In this document: in pieces, positions 22,387 through 34,427 of the stretch
Layout of the letters: each line of letters begins with the position of its first letter
How positions within the stretch are numbered: position 1 is the stretch's first letter
Source of the DNA: Annulohypoxylon bovei var. microspora
Lineage: Eukaryota; Ascomycota; Sordariomycetes; Xylariales; Hypoxylaceae
Assembly: GCA_022836615.1 (NCBI GenBank)
Contig: MU405377.1
Span: forward strand, 3,530 to 67,529
Reading direction: 5' to 3'
Length of the DNA: 64,000 nucleotides
Notes under the pieces: model-generated
Told to the model about the DNA's origin: nothing
The model's input: the letters and a program-made list of their open reading frames with translations, nothing else
Database searches by the model: none
Translations under genes and position numbers: made by a program

Positions 22387-22938
22387 CTAGTAACGCTAAA
22401 TTAGACATTAGACTTGACTTGGCACTAGAGTATTATTGCACTAGTAGAGTGAGAGGGATATTAAATGCCCCTGTTATTTGAATAATTCTATAAAGTTGCA
22501 TACACATATTATGTACCTAAATATATGTACCTACCTAGGTATGGGAAATTAGTATGTATGATGTGAGACTTTAAACATGAGATTTTATATGGACATAATG
22601 CATGTGTATTCATTATACTACCTGGTTACGTCAGTGACTAGGTATCAATGGAATAATTTACCTAAGTAAGGTTAGATATATGTATGAGGCAGGCACGAGA
22701 CGTTACATACCTCGCCTTCCTACCGGAGTGCCGGAAACAGGTACTTATTAGACACTGCGCGGCTTACACAAACACTTACACACACTTCCAGTTTGTCATA
22801 TTTCTTTTTTCTCTCTTCTCTCCGAACCGTTTCTGCTCAGATCACGTAGCTGGGATACACCTGTAAAATCCTCTATATTTGGTACTTCATATATCTCAGG
22901 TAATAAGTCTGTTACCTCTAACCAAGTGTCTCAAAACC

Positions 22939-24467
22939 ATGTCCGTGCAGAGCCTCTTAGAAGCCTTGAGCTTCCCTTATCACGAACCTCCTCGACATGG
23001 CTTCTGGGGCGAGAAAACATCTACCTTAAACTTTTGTGAAGAGGTAAGCAAAAGGCATGCCTGTCTATTATGATAATATGAGACTAGATAACTAAATATT
23101 AAATCTAGGACTATGTTATGAGTTATTACTGTGCTGAAGTCTGCAACGTAGGCTTCTCAAGGTTTCTTTTCTTTCTACGAAACCTCACCTGGGAATCCAG
23201 GAATTTGGGAACTTATACATTTTTACTGTTTACATACAAGGAGCACCCAAAAGCTAATACGTCGTGTGCGGCTTCTCTTGTAGACTCTCACCAATGCCCT
23301 TTTCGTATGGCTAGGCTATAAAGGCATCCGAGCGTGCATCAGACATTCACACCCTCCCATTTTCTTTGTGACTTTCGTTGGATACATTGTGGTTGGCCTA
23401 GGGTCTACCTTTTTCCACGCCTCTCTCAAGTGTAAGCCTACGCCTACGCACGACTGACGATGCCATGCCCAATGTTATCTGGTGCAGGTCCCCCTATTCT
23501 CTTGAGACCGTGTTCGCCTAACTTCTGGCAGATCCGATGCAGCTTGTCGACGAACTAGCCATGATCTACACGACATTCTTCATGTGCTTCGCTACGTTTT
23601 CCTACGGCAGGTCTGCTCGTTTCTCATCCTGTCTCGGTGTCGGTCTTGTTAGCCTTGCGTGGTTTATTACTGTTCGCCTTGCCCCTCGTCATCATCTGTT
23701 CCAATTACCTCCCAGAGTACTAACGCCAGAGAGTAGGCAAGGTATTACAAAACCAAGGACCCTCAGTTCCACCAGGATGCTTACGCAATTTTGACCGCCG
23801 TTGTGGTCTTTTCTAACATGTGGATTATGGAGCGAGTATTAAGACCGGCTCTAAGGAGGAGGGAAGAGAATAGGCGAGAAACTCGCACCCCGAGCAGTCC
23901 GAGACTGCCGACGACCAATGAGATGGTGAAACAGATGTGGGTCATGATTACAACAGGTAAGCAACCAAGGCAACCAACATTGGCTTGATTGGTGGTTATG
24001 TTGACAAGTTTCGTGACTCTTCACAGGTCTCACCATATTCCTGGGTGGCTATCTTATCTGGAACTTGGACAATATGTACTGCAGCACTGTTAGGGAATGG
24101 CGACGTCGTCTCCAGCTCCCCTGGGCTATTGTACTTGAAGGACATGCTTGGTGGCACCTGAGTACGTAACTTTCCAGGTTTTTATTTCGTTGCTTATTCG
24201 TTCTTAACCCCGAGGCAATTACTGATGTCAGATGTTTGCTGTAGTGACTGGAATAGGTGGTAAGTGATATTCTAGGTGGATACGGAGTACAAACCAGTAA
24301 CGACTAACATAACGACTTTGCAAGCATACTACTACATTATCTGGCGCATTTGGATCCACCGCATATTAGATGGTGAAGAGGATAAGTTTCGCCTTAACTG
24401 GCCGTCAATATTCAGAATGCCGGAAGTGATCCCTATAGGAGACACCTTAGACAAGAAGAGGCAATAG
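22939..24467 (+). CDS. YPC1: Alkaline ceramidase
   Basis: It hydrolyses (phyto/dihydro)ceramide to a sphingoid base and a fatty acid in the ER/Golgi membrane. I place eight exons: 22939-23043, 23109-23147, 23284-23431, 23532-23671, 23737-23956, 24027-24161, 24245-24259 and 24325-24467. They total 945 nt, or 314 aa. The start MSVQSLLEALSFPYHEPPRH leads to GFWGEKTSTLNFCEEDY, the usual family N-terminus. Family zinc-site residues appear in GSTFFHASL and, near the end, in EGHAWWHLMTG (H-x3-H). Multiple hydrophobic segments fit the seven-TM fold. Exon 7 is 15 nt. YPC1 and YDC1 cannot be told apart from sequence alone. Confidence 0.9.
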
Positions 24468-24619
24468 AAAACCCGTCCTCACGCATATTTTCGGAAGGGG
24501 CTGTATACAAAAGAGCATTAGGCAGGGTCCTTTTTTGAACCCCCTTTTTTATTTTTATTTTTATTTTTATTTTGAGCGACAGATGGCGTTCTTGTTAAAA
24601 TATATAGAAGCTAGATATC

Positions 24620-24685
<66 letters not shown>
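24620..24685 (+). repeat. (GTA)n microsatellite, about 22 units
   Basis: Uninterrupted agt/gta trinucleotide run, about 150 bp downstream of the ceramidase stop codon. It is a likely polymorphic marker. Confidence 0.97.
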
Positions 24686-24870
24686 CTTAAAGAGGCGCTA
24701 AAAACCCTTGCTCGCAGTTTCGGTCTCATTGGATTGTAACGGTTTTGAAGGCAATAGGTCACGTTATGTTTGCGTGTAATACCCTGTGATGTATTACGAT
24801 CTTGTGGTTGTGTAAACGTACAAAAATACCAGTTTCCAAACCCATGCCAAGCGTAGCCTTATATGGCACA

Positions 24871-24908
24871 AGCCACACAAAGCCACACAAAGCCACACAA
24901 AGCCACAA
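24871..24908 (+). repeat. 10-bp tandem repeat agccacacaa
   Basis: Three full units and a partial fourth, intergenic. Confidence 0.9.
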
Positions 24909-25211
24909 AGCTCCCTTTGACCAGTAAAACCCTTTTACTGCCAACAGGTTTCAATTAAACATTAATAGAACATTCCATTGTTACACAGTACATGTACAGT
25001 AATTGAGTATATCCACACCGTACAGGATGCCCCACCATCGGACCGGACTCTGACGTGACGTCTGATCTTAATCTCTTCCGCCTCAAGTCACATGCGTAAA
25101 TATTTCCGGTACAACGAATGTATAACTATACACGATCTGAATTCTTTTCCGAACACCGCCCTGTAATAAGAAACACCAAAGAAAAGAAGGAGGAGGGTCA
25201 AATCGAGGACA

Positions 25212-25724
25212 ATGTCAATTTCAAACGAAGCGCTGCAGAAGGTATGCTATTTGGATTCATCTTTCACGGGTATAGGCCAGAGCCGCTCACAAGTTTTCAA
25301 AATCTAGTTGCTGCGGGAGGTTGAGACGCAGGCAATCGCCGCGCAACAACAAATATCTCTCGTCAGGACTCAGCAAGCTTCCAAGCAGCGTGAGTTACGG
25401 ATGTCGCAGCTAACGCGCACTGAAATGTCTTCGCTGCCGGCAGACACTAACGTTTACGAGGGGGTTGGCAAGATGTTGGTAGCCCCTAACCTCTAACCCC
25501 TCACCGACACCTATTTTACCATAGTTTTACCCCGACTAACAGAAAATGCCAGGTTTGTCGCGCTACCCGTCTCCAGCATGAAGAGCAAACTGGAGGCCCA
25601 GATCAAGGAGGCCGAGGGCGAGGTGGATGGGTTAGGAAAGCGGCTGCACTACCTCGAGGTTTCGCAGAAGAACAGCAAAGACCAGATCGATCGCATGCTT
25701 AGGGGTGGTATGGGTGCTTCCTAG
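25212..25724 (+). CDS. PFD1: Prefoldin subunit 1 (beta type)
   Basis: A beta-type subunit of the prefoldin hexamer. I place three exons: 25212-25241, 25308-25474 and 25553-25724. They total 369 nt, or 122 aa, the normal size. Helix 1 runs from MSISNEALQKLLREVETQAI. The single beta hairpin has VYEGVGKMFVALPVSSMK, and helix 2 includes KRLHYLEVSQKNSKDQIDRM. Without the intron at 25475-25552 the ORF would stop after GKMLVAPNL, so the splice is required. Confidence 0.92.
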
Positions 25725-27287
25725 TTGGAGTTGGCCTCTCACGGGTTAGGAGAGAGGAGAGGCTTTACCATAGGTCCATTACTGTTCCATCGACGATGAC
25801 ATGACACGGCCCGATGGCGCTACAAATGCTGCGTAACAGCAACGCCAAAGCCGAAAGCCAAACAGCTACAACCTGCTCACCGGATAGTTTCTTCAGGTAA
25901 CCTTTATTTTGGTTCGCGGGATGGTAGCGCTTATTTGCCTATCGTATGGGATTTCAATGGCAAAGATGAGGCTACCTGTGAAACACGCTATCCGCAAACA
26001 CGGCGACAAAGAAGGGAGAGAGCAAGGTATGGATGTGTCTGTTGGTGCCAGTCCAGGTCTCGTTAATAGGCCGGTTTAGTTTGTATGGACACTTAGATTC
26101 TAGGTATTGACGTAGGTAATCAATTCTCTAAACTTGTCATTCATATATTCCACATATATTTAAACTAGTGATCACATATATTTAAGACCGGTATGTAAGC
26201 AAGACAAGTGTTGTGAAGGATGAAGGCTGAAGTAATAATTGATATGCTATATCCAACGGTGCATACCTAGGTATAAATATGTATGTAGTATACGCAGCCA
26301 TTATCTAAATGCATAAACCTTCTTTAAGAACAACCTATGTATGTAAAAGTACAGCCCTAATCTATTAATAGGGATGAATCACCTGGCAATTACGTGGAAT
26401 AAAAAGCGTAAGGCTCCGTTCAATAAGCGGCACCGCGGCACATACATACCAAGGTACCTACCTGCCTAGAGGGGGTTCAGCCCCTCTTTTCCGATAACCC
26501 CACTTTCAGCCCTCAACATGGCGCATGGGACTACGAAAAAATGAAAACACCTCATTAGCTACTTGACGAACATCCCACCCATTAACGAATCACCTTCACT
26601 CATTTTCAGCCCCCACGATGGATTAGGTATCGTGTGTGGGTACTTAGCTCATGACAAAAAGCTACCTAGCCGCGACTTTCGATGAGTACCTCACTCTGAA
26701 TCTGTGATAGGACACGATATCTTCCCCAAGTACCTACACAATCTATAACAGCCGCTTATTGGACTACCATGTACGGGGAACTATGGCACTCGTGCTAACA
26801 GGACGAAGTTAGGAACGACAACTGTTCTGCATCTTTCAGGTACCCTCTTTTCAAAGGAAGAGTATCCACGGTAGAGGGGCTCTTATGGCCGGCGCCAAAT
26901 GTGACCTAATATAGTATGTTAGGTATGGAATCCCTACTTATTATCGACTAGACATGTATGTATGTAGGTCTGGGTTATCCAGCATGATAAATCCAAACGC
27001 TTTCCCCCGCCTTCGTACGTAGATGTAAGCACGGCTGGATTTGCTGGCTCTGGAACTCTCGGAATTTGCCTCCCTCATTTCCTTTCCCTCCCCTTCCCTC
27101 TCTTCCTTTCTCTCACCGAATATCCTGCGCTTGCCACACACTTATCGCTTACTACCTACCTTGGTAGTTCATCCAATTCCTCGCAGGAGGTGACCTTTTC
27201 GTACCCTTCACATAAAACCGAGCTAGAAAATAACACTTCCCCCTCCTCCGCTGTTATCTTTCCTATTAGTGGATTCAAGATCCCAAG
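25725..27287. other. 1.56-kb intergenic region
   Basis: No gene was seen. It contains TACCTAGGTA at 26264-26273, many taggta/tacct words and, just upstream of the next start codon, a pyrimidine-rich tract (27068-27114) of the kind common in fungal promoters. Confidence 0.5.
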
Positions 27288-28887
27288 ATGAGTAGATACG
27301 ATTCTTACTCGGATGACGAGGACCTCGACATCCGTGTCAGGCATCGACATGCCTCCCCTAACCCACCTCCCCTTGCGCATTATGTCGACGCCCGCTCGCC
27401 TCGTCCTCGTTACTACGAGACTCCCCCTCGTGTGGAGGACCGTTTTCTAGTCCCGACGAATGAGCGCACTATCGTGACTACCCGGCGCTCGCGCTCGCGC
27501 GATCGCCGCCCCGCTTCGCCGGGAGCCAGCGCGCCCAATCCTGCGCCCCCTCCCGTCATCATCAACAATCGCATCTATAACAACTCTGACTCCGAGTCCA
27601 TATCCGATTCTGACTCGGAGCGCGAGATGAAGAGGTCCCGATCTCGCCGTCGCGCCCATTCGCGTGCCCATTCGCGTGCCTCCTCGACCTACTCTCACGA
27701 ACTTGATCATGACCGGTACGCGTTAGAACACGTGCGCCGGGATTATGAGAAAGAGATCGAGGTTAAGCGTAAGGATTACGAGAAGGATCTTGAAAATAAG
27801 CGCCGCGAGTATGAGTTAGAGCACGCCCAGAAGGAACTCCAAGAGCTTAGGCTAGCCTCCCAGATTGAGCAGGAGGAGAAGCGCCGAAACCGCACTATCC
27901 AAGAAGAGCGCGACTTGCGAGACGCCAAGAAGGAGCTCGACGAAATCAGGAAAGCTAAGGAGCGCGATGAGTATGAACGCCGCGTCAAGCAGAAGATCGA
28001 ACTCCAGCGATTGAAGGAAGAGGAAGCCGCCTTGGAAGAAAAGAAGCGCCGCGACAAAGAAGCCAGGGACGCCATCGAGAAGTATAAGAAGGAAGAGGCT
28101 GATCGTAGGCTCAGGGAAAAGCAGGAGGCCGAGGCGCGCGAGAAGGAATACAAGGCCAAAATGCAAGAGCAGCTGCTCAAGTCCGGCCTCGGCGAGAAAG
28201 AGATCAATGCCATCCTCGCTGGCGAAAAGATCAAGAAGGAAAAAGAGAAGGAGAAGGAGAAGGAGAAGGAAAAGGAAAAGGAAAAGGAAAAGCAGATCGA
28301 GGAGGCACCTCGCCCCATCTACACGCGTATGGCGAGACGGCACCTCTCGATCGAGACCCTGAGGGCCTATAATATCGATTTTCAACTTGACCCCGTGAGT
28401 GGATATCACCCCATGCATCTCAATACCATCTCTAACCTTGCAATATAGGATCCGGACTTTATCCTGATCAAGAGGTGGGTGGATGAACCAGAGCAGGACG
28501 TACTCTGGAGACACACCAAGATCATTCGTGAGAAGCGGTCCTCCGGCTCTAGTCAGCTTATTAGTAAGTATATTCCATACATCCGCCGTTCCACGCCTTT
28601 TTGGGGTTTAATTTCTTCTTTTTTTTCCCCTCATAAACCTTGTGTGTGGTTGCTGGGGCGTCATCTGTTTTTAGAACATGTTTTCACATACACCAAATCC
28701 ACTTTTCAAGTTTTCCGACGACAGACGATTGCTAATACAAAATTCTGCAGTGTCCATTGAAGAGAAGGATAGGAAGAAGCACCATCACCATCTCGAGCCT
28801 GAATTCGAATGGGTTCGCAAAAAGGAACGTAGACGGAGCCGATCCCCTTCTTTGTTGATGTATTTGGCTGGAGGGAGGCCAGCATAG
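27288..28887 (+). CDS. Charged coiled-coil fungal protein, function unknown
   Basis: I place three exons: 27288-28394, 28449-28563 and 28751-28887. They total 1359 nt, or 452 aa. The N-terminal 150 residues are disordered, Arg/Ser/Pro-rich with RS dipeptides (RRSRSRDRRPASPG). A continuous charged helix of about 180 residues follows (about 145-330), ending in a long KE dipeptide run encoded by aaggag/aaggaa repeats (28237-28293). The C-terminal module TRMARRHLSIETLRAYNIDF, then DPDFILIKRWVDEPEQDVLW and HTKIIREKR, looks like a conserved fungal DUF. I think of DUF8035 but cannot check. RS-rich plus coil would fit an RNA-associated nuclear protein, which is inference only. Confidence 0.75.
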
Positions 28888-29101
28888 TGTGGCGGTTTCC
28901 TTTTTTTTCGCGAGGAACAGGATGACCGCTGCAATTAGCAGTTGACGAACAATGTTATGCCATTTTCCTACTTCTGGAACGACAAGAACAAGATGATCAT
29001 AGGCAAGAATACCCCCTCCTGAAAAGTGATATGCTTCAGGATCTTCAATTGGTAATGCTTGTGAGCGGGGAGTTGTTTTGACTGGGGTTGGGGTCGGAAT
29101 A

Positions 29102-30149
29102 TTATACATGTCCCTTCGTATTTCTTAGATGCAGCGTACTCTCTGCTCTTCGAATCAATTCTTCATACACCATCCAAGCTAAGGCCGAACTAATCGCCTT
29201 GCGCGCCATTCGCAGAGTGAGTCCGTCGTAGAGAGACCGTATACCTTCTTCCGTAATCATCTTGCGGCAGGCTTGAACCATGTTTCTGTACTCGCGTGGC
29301 TGTAGTTGTATGCGCGTCTTGATGGCATCGAATGGGTTCGAAATGAAGGAACACGTCGCGCCAGCAAGCGCTCCAGAGCTAAAGTTTATGGAGGCAGATA
29401 ATGAACCCGCCATGCCCATCCCGGATTGCTCATATGAAACGGGCGTGCTCAGAAAATGCCAGGAGCTAAGCCGCTTCTTGAACTGTTCATAGGAGAGTAC
29501 GTAGAGTCCAGCGTAAGGGGCATCGCGAATGGCAGTTGCGCCAAAGCCAACGAAAAAACCCGGGATACGTTCCGCTTTATATATGTCCTTCGCAGCGCCG
29601 GCAATGGACGTATATGAGTACATGTTTGACTCGTAGCGGACCTTGATGACAGTCAGCGGCATCAAGATGAAGCCGGCAAAAGCCCGAGCAAAGGCTCCGG
29701 CTACGAGGTTAGCGGTATTGGATAGTTTTGGAAGAGAAGAGGAAGACCGCAGCGGGTCGGTGCCCGGCACTGTGGCGAATGGTAGTGCTGTTGCACGCTG
29801 CCGGATGACGTTTAGAGTAGTGAAATAGATAGCAGACCCGACGCCCGTTCGGAGGGCTGACGGAATCGTGCCTCTCCAGAAGGCAGTCACGGCATTTGGA
29901 GACCTGGAAATTTCTTTAACAGCAGCTCTGATCGAGTGCGAGCCTGACTGTTGAACGCGTGTTTTGAGTAGGTCGAAAGGCTGCAGAAGCACAGCACTAA
30001 ATGTGCCAGAGCCGAGACCAGCGACAAAATGGAAGGCTGCGTCGGAGTGGAAAAGAGAAGTTATCAGTTTCTTTGTACGAACCTAACTAAAGATTGACGT
30101 CGTGTTGCTTACTCGGCGAAGACTTGCTTATACCTGTCTTCTGCGACAT
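29102..30149 (-). CDS. HEM25: Mitochondrial glycine carrier (SLC25A38 family)
   Basis: Inner-membrane carrier that brings glycine into mitochondria for haem synthesis. I place two exons: 30149-30113 and 30036-29102. They total 972 nt, or 323 aa. The three mitochondrial carrier repeats each have a P-x-[DE/T]-x-x-[KR] signature: LQPFDLLKTRVQ, MPLTVIKVRYE and NPFDAIKTRIQ. SYEQFKKRL and GFGATAIRDAPYAGLYV are typical of the SLC25A38/Hem25 branch. The start is the ATG of MSQKTGISKSSP. The gene is tail-to-tail with the coiled-coil gene, 214 bp apart. Confidence 0.9.
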
Positions 30150-30857
30150 GATGAAGTAAATATAGTAGATGATATAGATGAGTGGGTGAACGAATGAATC
30201 CTGCCGGGACGGAGGATTCGTCTTATTGTAAGCCCATCTGCTCGACGAATTTTATTCCTCTCTTCCCGATTCGACGTCGAATTGCATGCATAGCACAAAG
30301 GATGGCATAGAAAAGACAGATACGTCTACCTACCTGTAGTGGCTTTGTAGACGCGCTGTGTTGTGTGCAGCTTCGAGATGAGAAAGGGGTAAAAAAATAT
30401 GAAGTGTAAAAATACTGTGGGTAAGTGTTACGTAAGCAAGGGACTACTAAGCTAAGGTAGGTACATGTAGGTATTGTTGAACTTAGAACCTGAGAAATAC
30501 AAAGCTAAGCTCATTGTACGAAGTCAACCTTAAATCTTCAAGATCGGGATCTGCCGCCAAGTTTTCTCGCGTCATCAATATTTAGAGGCGCAAAGCCTAC
30601 TACGTAACTGGGTACTTACATGTAACCATTCGTAAAGGATGAGTAGGCATGTATGAAGCAATAAGGAGCCTCTGGCCAAACTATAATGATATCTATCTAT
30701 CATGTATCTATCTATCTTAGAAATTCTTCGGAATTTGGTTTCCCTCATAACCAATAAGATATATTATAGTGGATCTCCATGTATGTCAACTCCGAATACC
30801 GAGGATATAATCACGGCTTCAACATAAAACCTCTTAATTAACTTGGTAGATGAATGT
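30150..30857. other. Intergenic HEM25-COG8
   Basis: 708 bp with short atct repeats (30690-30718). No gene was seen. Confidence 0.5.
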
Positions 30858-32186
30858 TCATGCCACGACGAGATCTGGGTTGCCCTTGTCCTTACCCCCG
30901 ACAATCGATTCTAGCCGGCCGGCCATGACTCGATGTCGCTTTACCACCTCAACCCATTCACCTTCCGCTTCCTCCCCAACGTCAATATCGGCCAACAAGA
31001 GGCCAAAGTCCCCCCCGAGACGCCCAAGGCTCCCAGCACAATACAGAACTTGTGTCAGGAGACTATCACGGGATGGCTGGTCCTTGACGGTAGGTAGGTA
31101 AATTCGTAGAGTCTCCATCAGCATTTCGATTAGGTGGAATGGGAATGTTGACAATGCGGAGGGGACAGGCTGAAGAGGGTCGCCGTAATCTGTTCCTGAC
31201 GACGGTCCATTTGTCGGCGTAGGGAATATACTCCTGAACATGGAAACGATGGCAAAACTCTGCTCCCTAAATATTTCTATATACCGCTTGAGGTACCGTT
31301 CGGTCTGCTGACCACCAGACCATGCACTCCCGGACGAGTTCTGTTGCTGGCGGATCCTTTCCTGCTCTGCCAACTCGCGAAGCGGCTCTAGCGCAGCGAG
31401 CATATTAATAAGCGTAGATAAACGGCATACGAGGAATAGGGCACCCAGTCCCCCGCCGTTACCAGCTGCACCGGCAGAGTCCAGGTCCGGCACCACTCTC
31501 CTAAGCCAGCTAGTCGTTCTCAAGGCAGATGCTAGCTTGAGTCCAGGTGTGCGTAACCCTATGATTAAATTTTTTGCCATGGCTTGCATAGCCTCATCGG
31601 CTTGCGCAGACACAGACGTCACCAAAGGCGAGTCTGCGTACAGTCCGTGTAGTCGACGGATGTGACCGTTCAAGTCCAGTGCGGATGCATAATTGGCGGC
31701 GGGAGCTGAAGAGCCGGCCGAGACGGCAGTGGAGAGTAAGGTAGGTAGATCCAGTACGTCGACTAGGCGTTCGACATTTCTCGATAATAATAGAGCTCGC
31801 CTTCGAGCAATCAGAATTTCATTATCTCCGGATTTATTATAAGTAGTAGAAAAACGGACGGCCTCATTATCTAGCCTGGGTATAGCACCCGTAAGATCAT
31901 TGGTTGAGGCTGCTAGAGTAGGAAGTGTTATACGGAGATGAGAATGGTTTGCTGCAGAGGCGATGATAGATTTATGGGAGCGCTTAGAAAGCGCTTGTAG
32001 AGATAGGAGTAACGAATGAGAAGACTGAGCTAGAGATTGTTGTTCAGAACCGTCTAGTTGGGAAAGGGGCATAGAGGCCAGAGTGGATAGATATTCGAGG
32101 GCGACGGGATCATTATGAGACTTATCATTAGAACGAACATCGGTTGAGCCGGGAGGCTTTAACAATTCGTGAAATAAATCAGCCAT
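30858..32186 (-). CDS. COG8: Conserved oligomeric Golgi complex subunit 8
   Basis: A lobe B subunit of the COG tether for retrograde intra-Golgi vesicles, Dor1-like family. It is a single exon of 442 aa, at the short end for the family. It opens MADLFHELLKPPG. Central helices match Dor1: LLSRNVERLVDVLDLPTLLS, LNGHIRRLHGLYADSPLV, then IIGLRTPGLKLASALRTTSW with LRRV, and the later AIVSMFRSIFP and PFHLIEMLMETLRIYLP. The C-terminus is less conserved. The family call rests on pattern memory, not on alignment. Confidence 0.82.
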   Translation of the reverse strand: MADLFHELLKPPGSTDVRSNDKSHNDPVALEYLSTLASMPLSQLDGSEQQSLAQSSHSLLLSLQALSKRSHKSIIASAANHSHLRITLPTLAASTNDLTGAIPRLDNEAVRFSTTYNKSGDNEILIARRRALLLSRNVERLVDVLDLPTLLSTAVSAGSSAPAANYASALDLNGHIRRLHGLYADSPLVTSVSAQADEAMQAMAKNLIIGLRTPGLKLASALRTTSWLRRVVPDLDSAGAAGNGGGLGALFLVCRLSTLINMLAALEPLRELAEQERIRQQQNSSGSAWSGGQQTERYLKRYIEIFREQSFAIVSMFRSIFPTPTNGPSSGTDYGDPLQPVPSALSTFPFHLIEMLMETLRIYLPTVKDQPSRDSLLTQVLYCAGSLGRLGGDFGLLLADIDVGEEAEGEWVEVVKRHRVMAGRLESIVGGKDKGNPDLVVA

Positions 32187-33299
32187 GCTCCAGTGATCCG
32201 GGATGGATTGTTGTATACCTAGGTAATTTTATTAGTATAATAATATAATTCTTGGTATAATTACCTACTGATATCGATTGAAGCAATGCCAACCTGTCTT
32301 TGACTTTTTGCTGCATGTGTTATACATACCGAAATTCAATTAAGCAACTGTCTATGTAAATATAATTGATTATCACTTTACGCATTTCATTATGTAATAT
32401 AGATATTTCCTGCGCACATACTTTGCACTAATACCCAACGACTTTGAACCCGCATGTGGTCTATTACCTATTTCGTGCTTAGCTTGTGCATATGTTGGGG
32501 ATTTGAGTAGAGCTAGGACTACGCATCCGTACACTCATGCATGTATGTTATGTGATGGTACAAGATCGAGTAACATGGATTAGAACCTTTTTATTATTAT
32601 TATTAAACCTTTAACTTTAACTTTAACTTCCAGCCTTCTTCGTCAACACCTTTATTTAATATTAAAAGAAGAAGAAAAGAAGGTTTAAAGTTAGGGCCGG
32701 TTTCATTTAAAGGAAGGAAGCCCTGGAACGAATATCACAGGTACCTTGGACCTTAGACTTAAAACTCCCAGGTCGCAACCTTGAAAATCCTCCATCCTCC
32801 AACAAATCAATTGTCACGCACACCAGAGAGTCAAATCATCTCTGCTGACCTCTCGCTGCCTAAGTCAGGGCTGCGGGCTAGGTACAAAAAAGTATTGGTA
32901 TTCGCTCAGGTGCCATGTAGGTAGATACATGGTCAGTCATATGTATATGCAAGGTCACCAGCTCTTAGTTGTAAGTCATTGCCAGCTGACTGCCACGATC
33001 CTCACTTTCATTTTATTTCTTATTTTATTTATCTTTTTTTTTGGTTATTTATCATACACTCCTACTACTTATACTCCTCTACTACTTCGTCGCCCACCTA
33101 TTTCAACCATCTACTTACATACAACCTTAGGTTCAGATACATCCTGTCTGATCTGCCTAAAGATATCTATTACATAGAATCTCGTACCCTCTAATCAAGG
33201 TACCACAGCATCCCGAGCACATTCGCTGCGTAGTACACGGAAGAGAAGAAAGTTGAATAACAAGGGCGAAAGAGAAGGAAAGAAAAAGAACAAACCACG
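32187..33299. promoter_or_regulatory. Divergent intergenic COG8-TLC gene
   Basis: 1113 bp. TACCTAGGTA lies at 32216-32225, 30 bp upstream of the COG8 ATG. A tttaac tandem run (about 32604-32630) is partly complementary to aaggtttaaagtta near 32684. The region then becomes CT-rich towards the TLC gene. No gene was seen. Confidence 0.5.
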
Positions 33300-34427
33300 A
33301 TGAGGGATCCGTTCCCTATCCCGCCCATCCCCGCCCTTAGCAAGGCAGTCCAACCATGGGCCGACTATCTCGAGCTGCCGACGCTGCCGCTGCATATTCA
33401 TGAAGTCGTTTTGATGGCCGCTTTCTACCATGTCATAGGCAGCGTCGTCTCCCCTGTCCTATCGAGCCGACTTTTCCCTAACCATTACTCGACCTTATCC
33501 CCTAGTAGGAAGCTAAGCTGGGACGTCCATGTCGTGTCCTTAGTACAGAGCACTACAATCAACATTCTTGCGCTATGGGTTATGTTCGTCGATGACGAGC
33601 GTAGGAACATGGACTGGCAAGAGCGTATCTGGGGCTATACTGGTGGCGCCGCCATGATCCAAGCTCTTGCCGCAGGCTATTTCCTTTGGGACCTCATCAT
33701 GACCGCATCCCACGTCAACATCTTCGGTCTTGGCATGCTCGCACACGCCATCAGCGCTCTGCTAGTCTATTCTTTTGGCTTCGTAAGTCTCAAGTCCCTT
33801 TTACCTAAGGGATGAAGTTTGCACAGCTAGGACTGACACCGATAACAGCGGCCGTTCGTCAACTACTACAGTTGTAACTTCATCCTATGGGAGCTTTCTT
33901 CTCCCTTCCTTAATATCCATTGGTTTTTTGATAAGCTAGGCATGACCGGGTCCCGAGCGCAGCTATACAACGGCCTGGTACTTATATTTACCTTTTTCTC
34001 CTGTCGTCTTGTATGGGGTACGTACCAGTCTGTCCTCGTCGCTCGCGACTTGTGGACCGGCTTGCATTCGGTACCCATCGTCCCGGCTACCATGGCGCCC
34101 GAGGATGCTCTCGAAGGAATCTTCCCTTCCCAATACGCCAATACTATGCGATTTGTATCCGACTCAACTAGCGTCCCTCTATGGATTGCTGTTATTTACA
34201 CCGGTAGTAACATAACCCTAAATTCGCTGAACTTCTACTGGTTTTTCAAGATGATTGATGCCGTTCGCAAGCGATTTGACCCCAAGGAGAAGCAAGTCTA
34301 TGAAGCAGAGAAGACATCGGAAGATCACGCTGTCGCTACTGGGGCGGAACCTGACGGTGCCCAGCTAAAGGCTCGACCGCGTCGTGGCACCTTGCTAGAC
34401 GGAGAAGACGAGCCTCCACCGATCTAA
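33300..34427 (+). CDS. TLC-domain multi-pass membrane protein
   Basis: I place two exons: 33300-33782 and 33849-34427. They total 1062 nt, or 353 aa. At least five hydrophobic segments occur, e.g. EVVLMAAFYHVIGSVVSPVL, IQALAAGYFLWDLIMTA, MLAHAISALLVYSFGF, LVLIFTFFSCRLVWGTYQSV and VPLWIAVIYTGSNITLNSLNFYWF in the last. WDVHVVSLVQSTTINILALW and ILWELSSPFLNIHWF are typical of the TRAM-LAG1-CLN8 (TLCD4/TMEM56-like) family. The C-tail is cytosolic and charged. The family is linked to lipid handling, with no exact reaction known to me. It is not a ceramide synthase: the LAG motif with HH is absent. Confidence 0.8.

Larger units (their letters stand above)
21778..22938. promoter_or_regulatory. Divergent intergenic SGM1-YPC1
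   Basis: 1161 bp holding a G4-type motif (21903-21927), an 18-bp perfect palindrome (22369-22386) and TACCTAGGTA at 22532-22541. Several further tacct/aggta words are scattered. No gene was seen. Confidence 0.5.
24468..25211. other. Intergenic YPC1-PFD1 with simple repeats
   Basis: Holds a (TTTTA)n run (24545-24573), a (GTA)n microsatellite (24620-24685) and a 10-bp agccacacaa repeat (24871-24908). Near PFD1 lies tgacgtgacgtctga, which resembles a CRE/ATF-type site. No gene was seen. Confidence 0.55.

Noticed and set aside
27852..28514. 220-codon Leu/Phe-rich minus-strand frame
   Set aside because: It is the antisense shadow of the Lys/Glu-rich coil, whose codons give Phe/Leu/Ser on the reverse strand.
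28732..29109. 125-codon minus-strand frame with a hydrophobic stretch
   Set aside because: It overlaps the last exon of the coiled-coil gene on the other strand and the end of HEM25, has no promoter room, and begins without convincing context.
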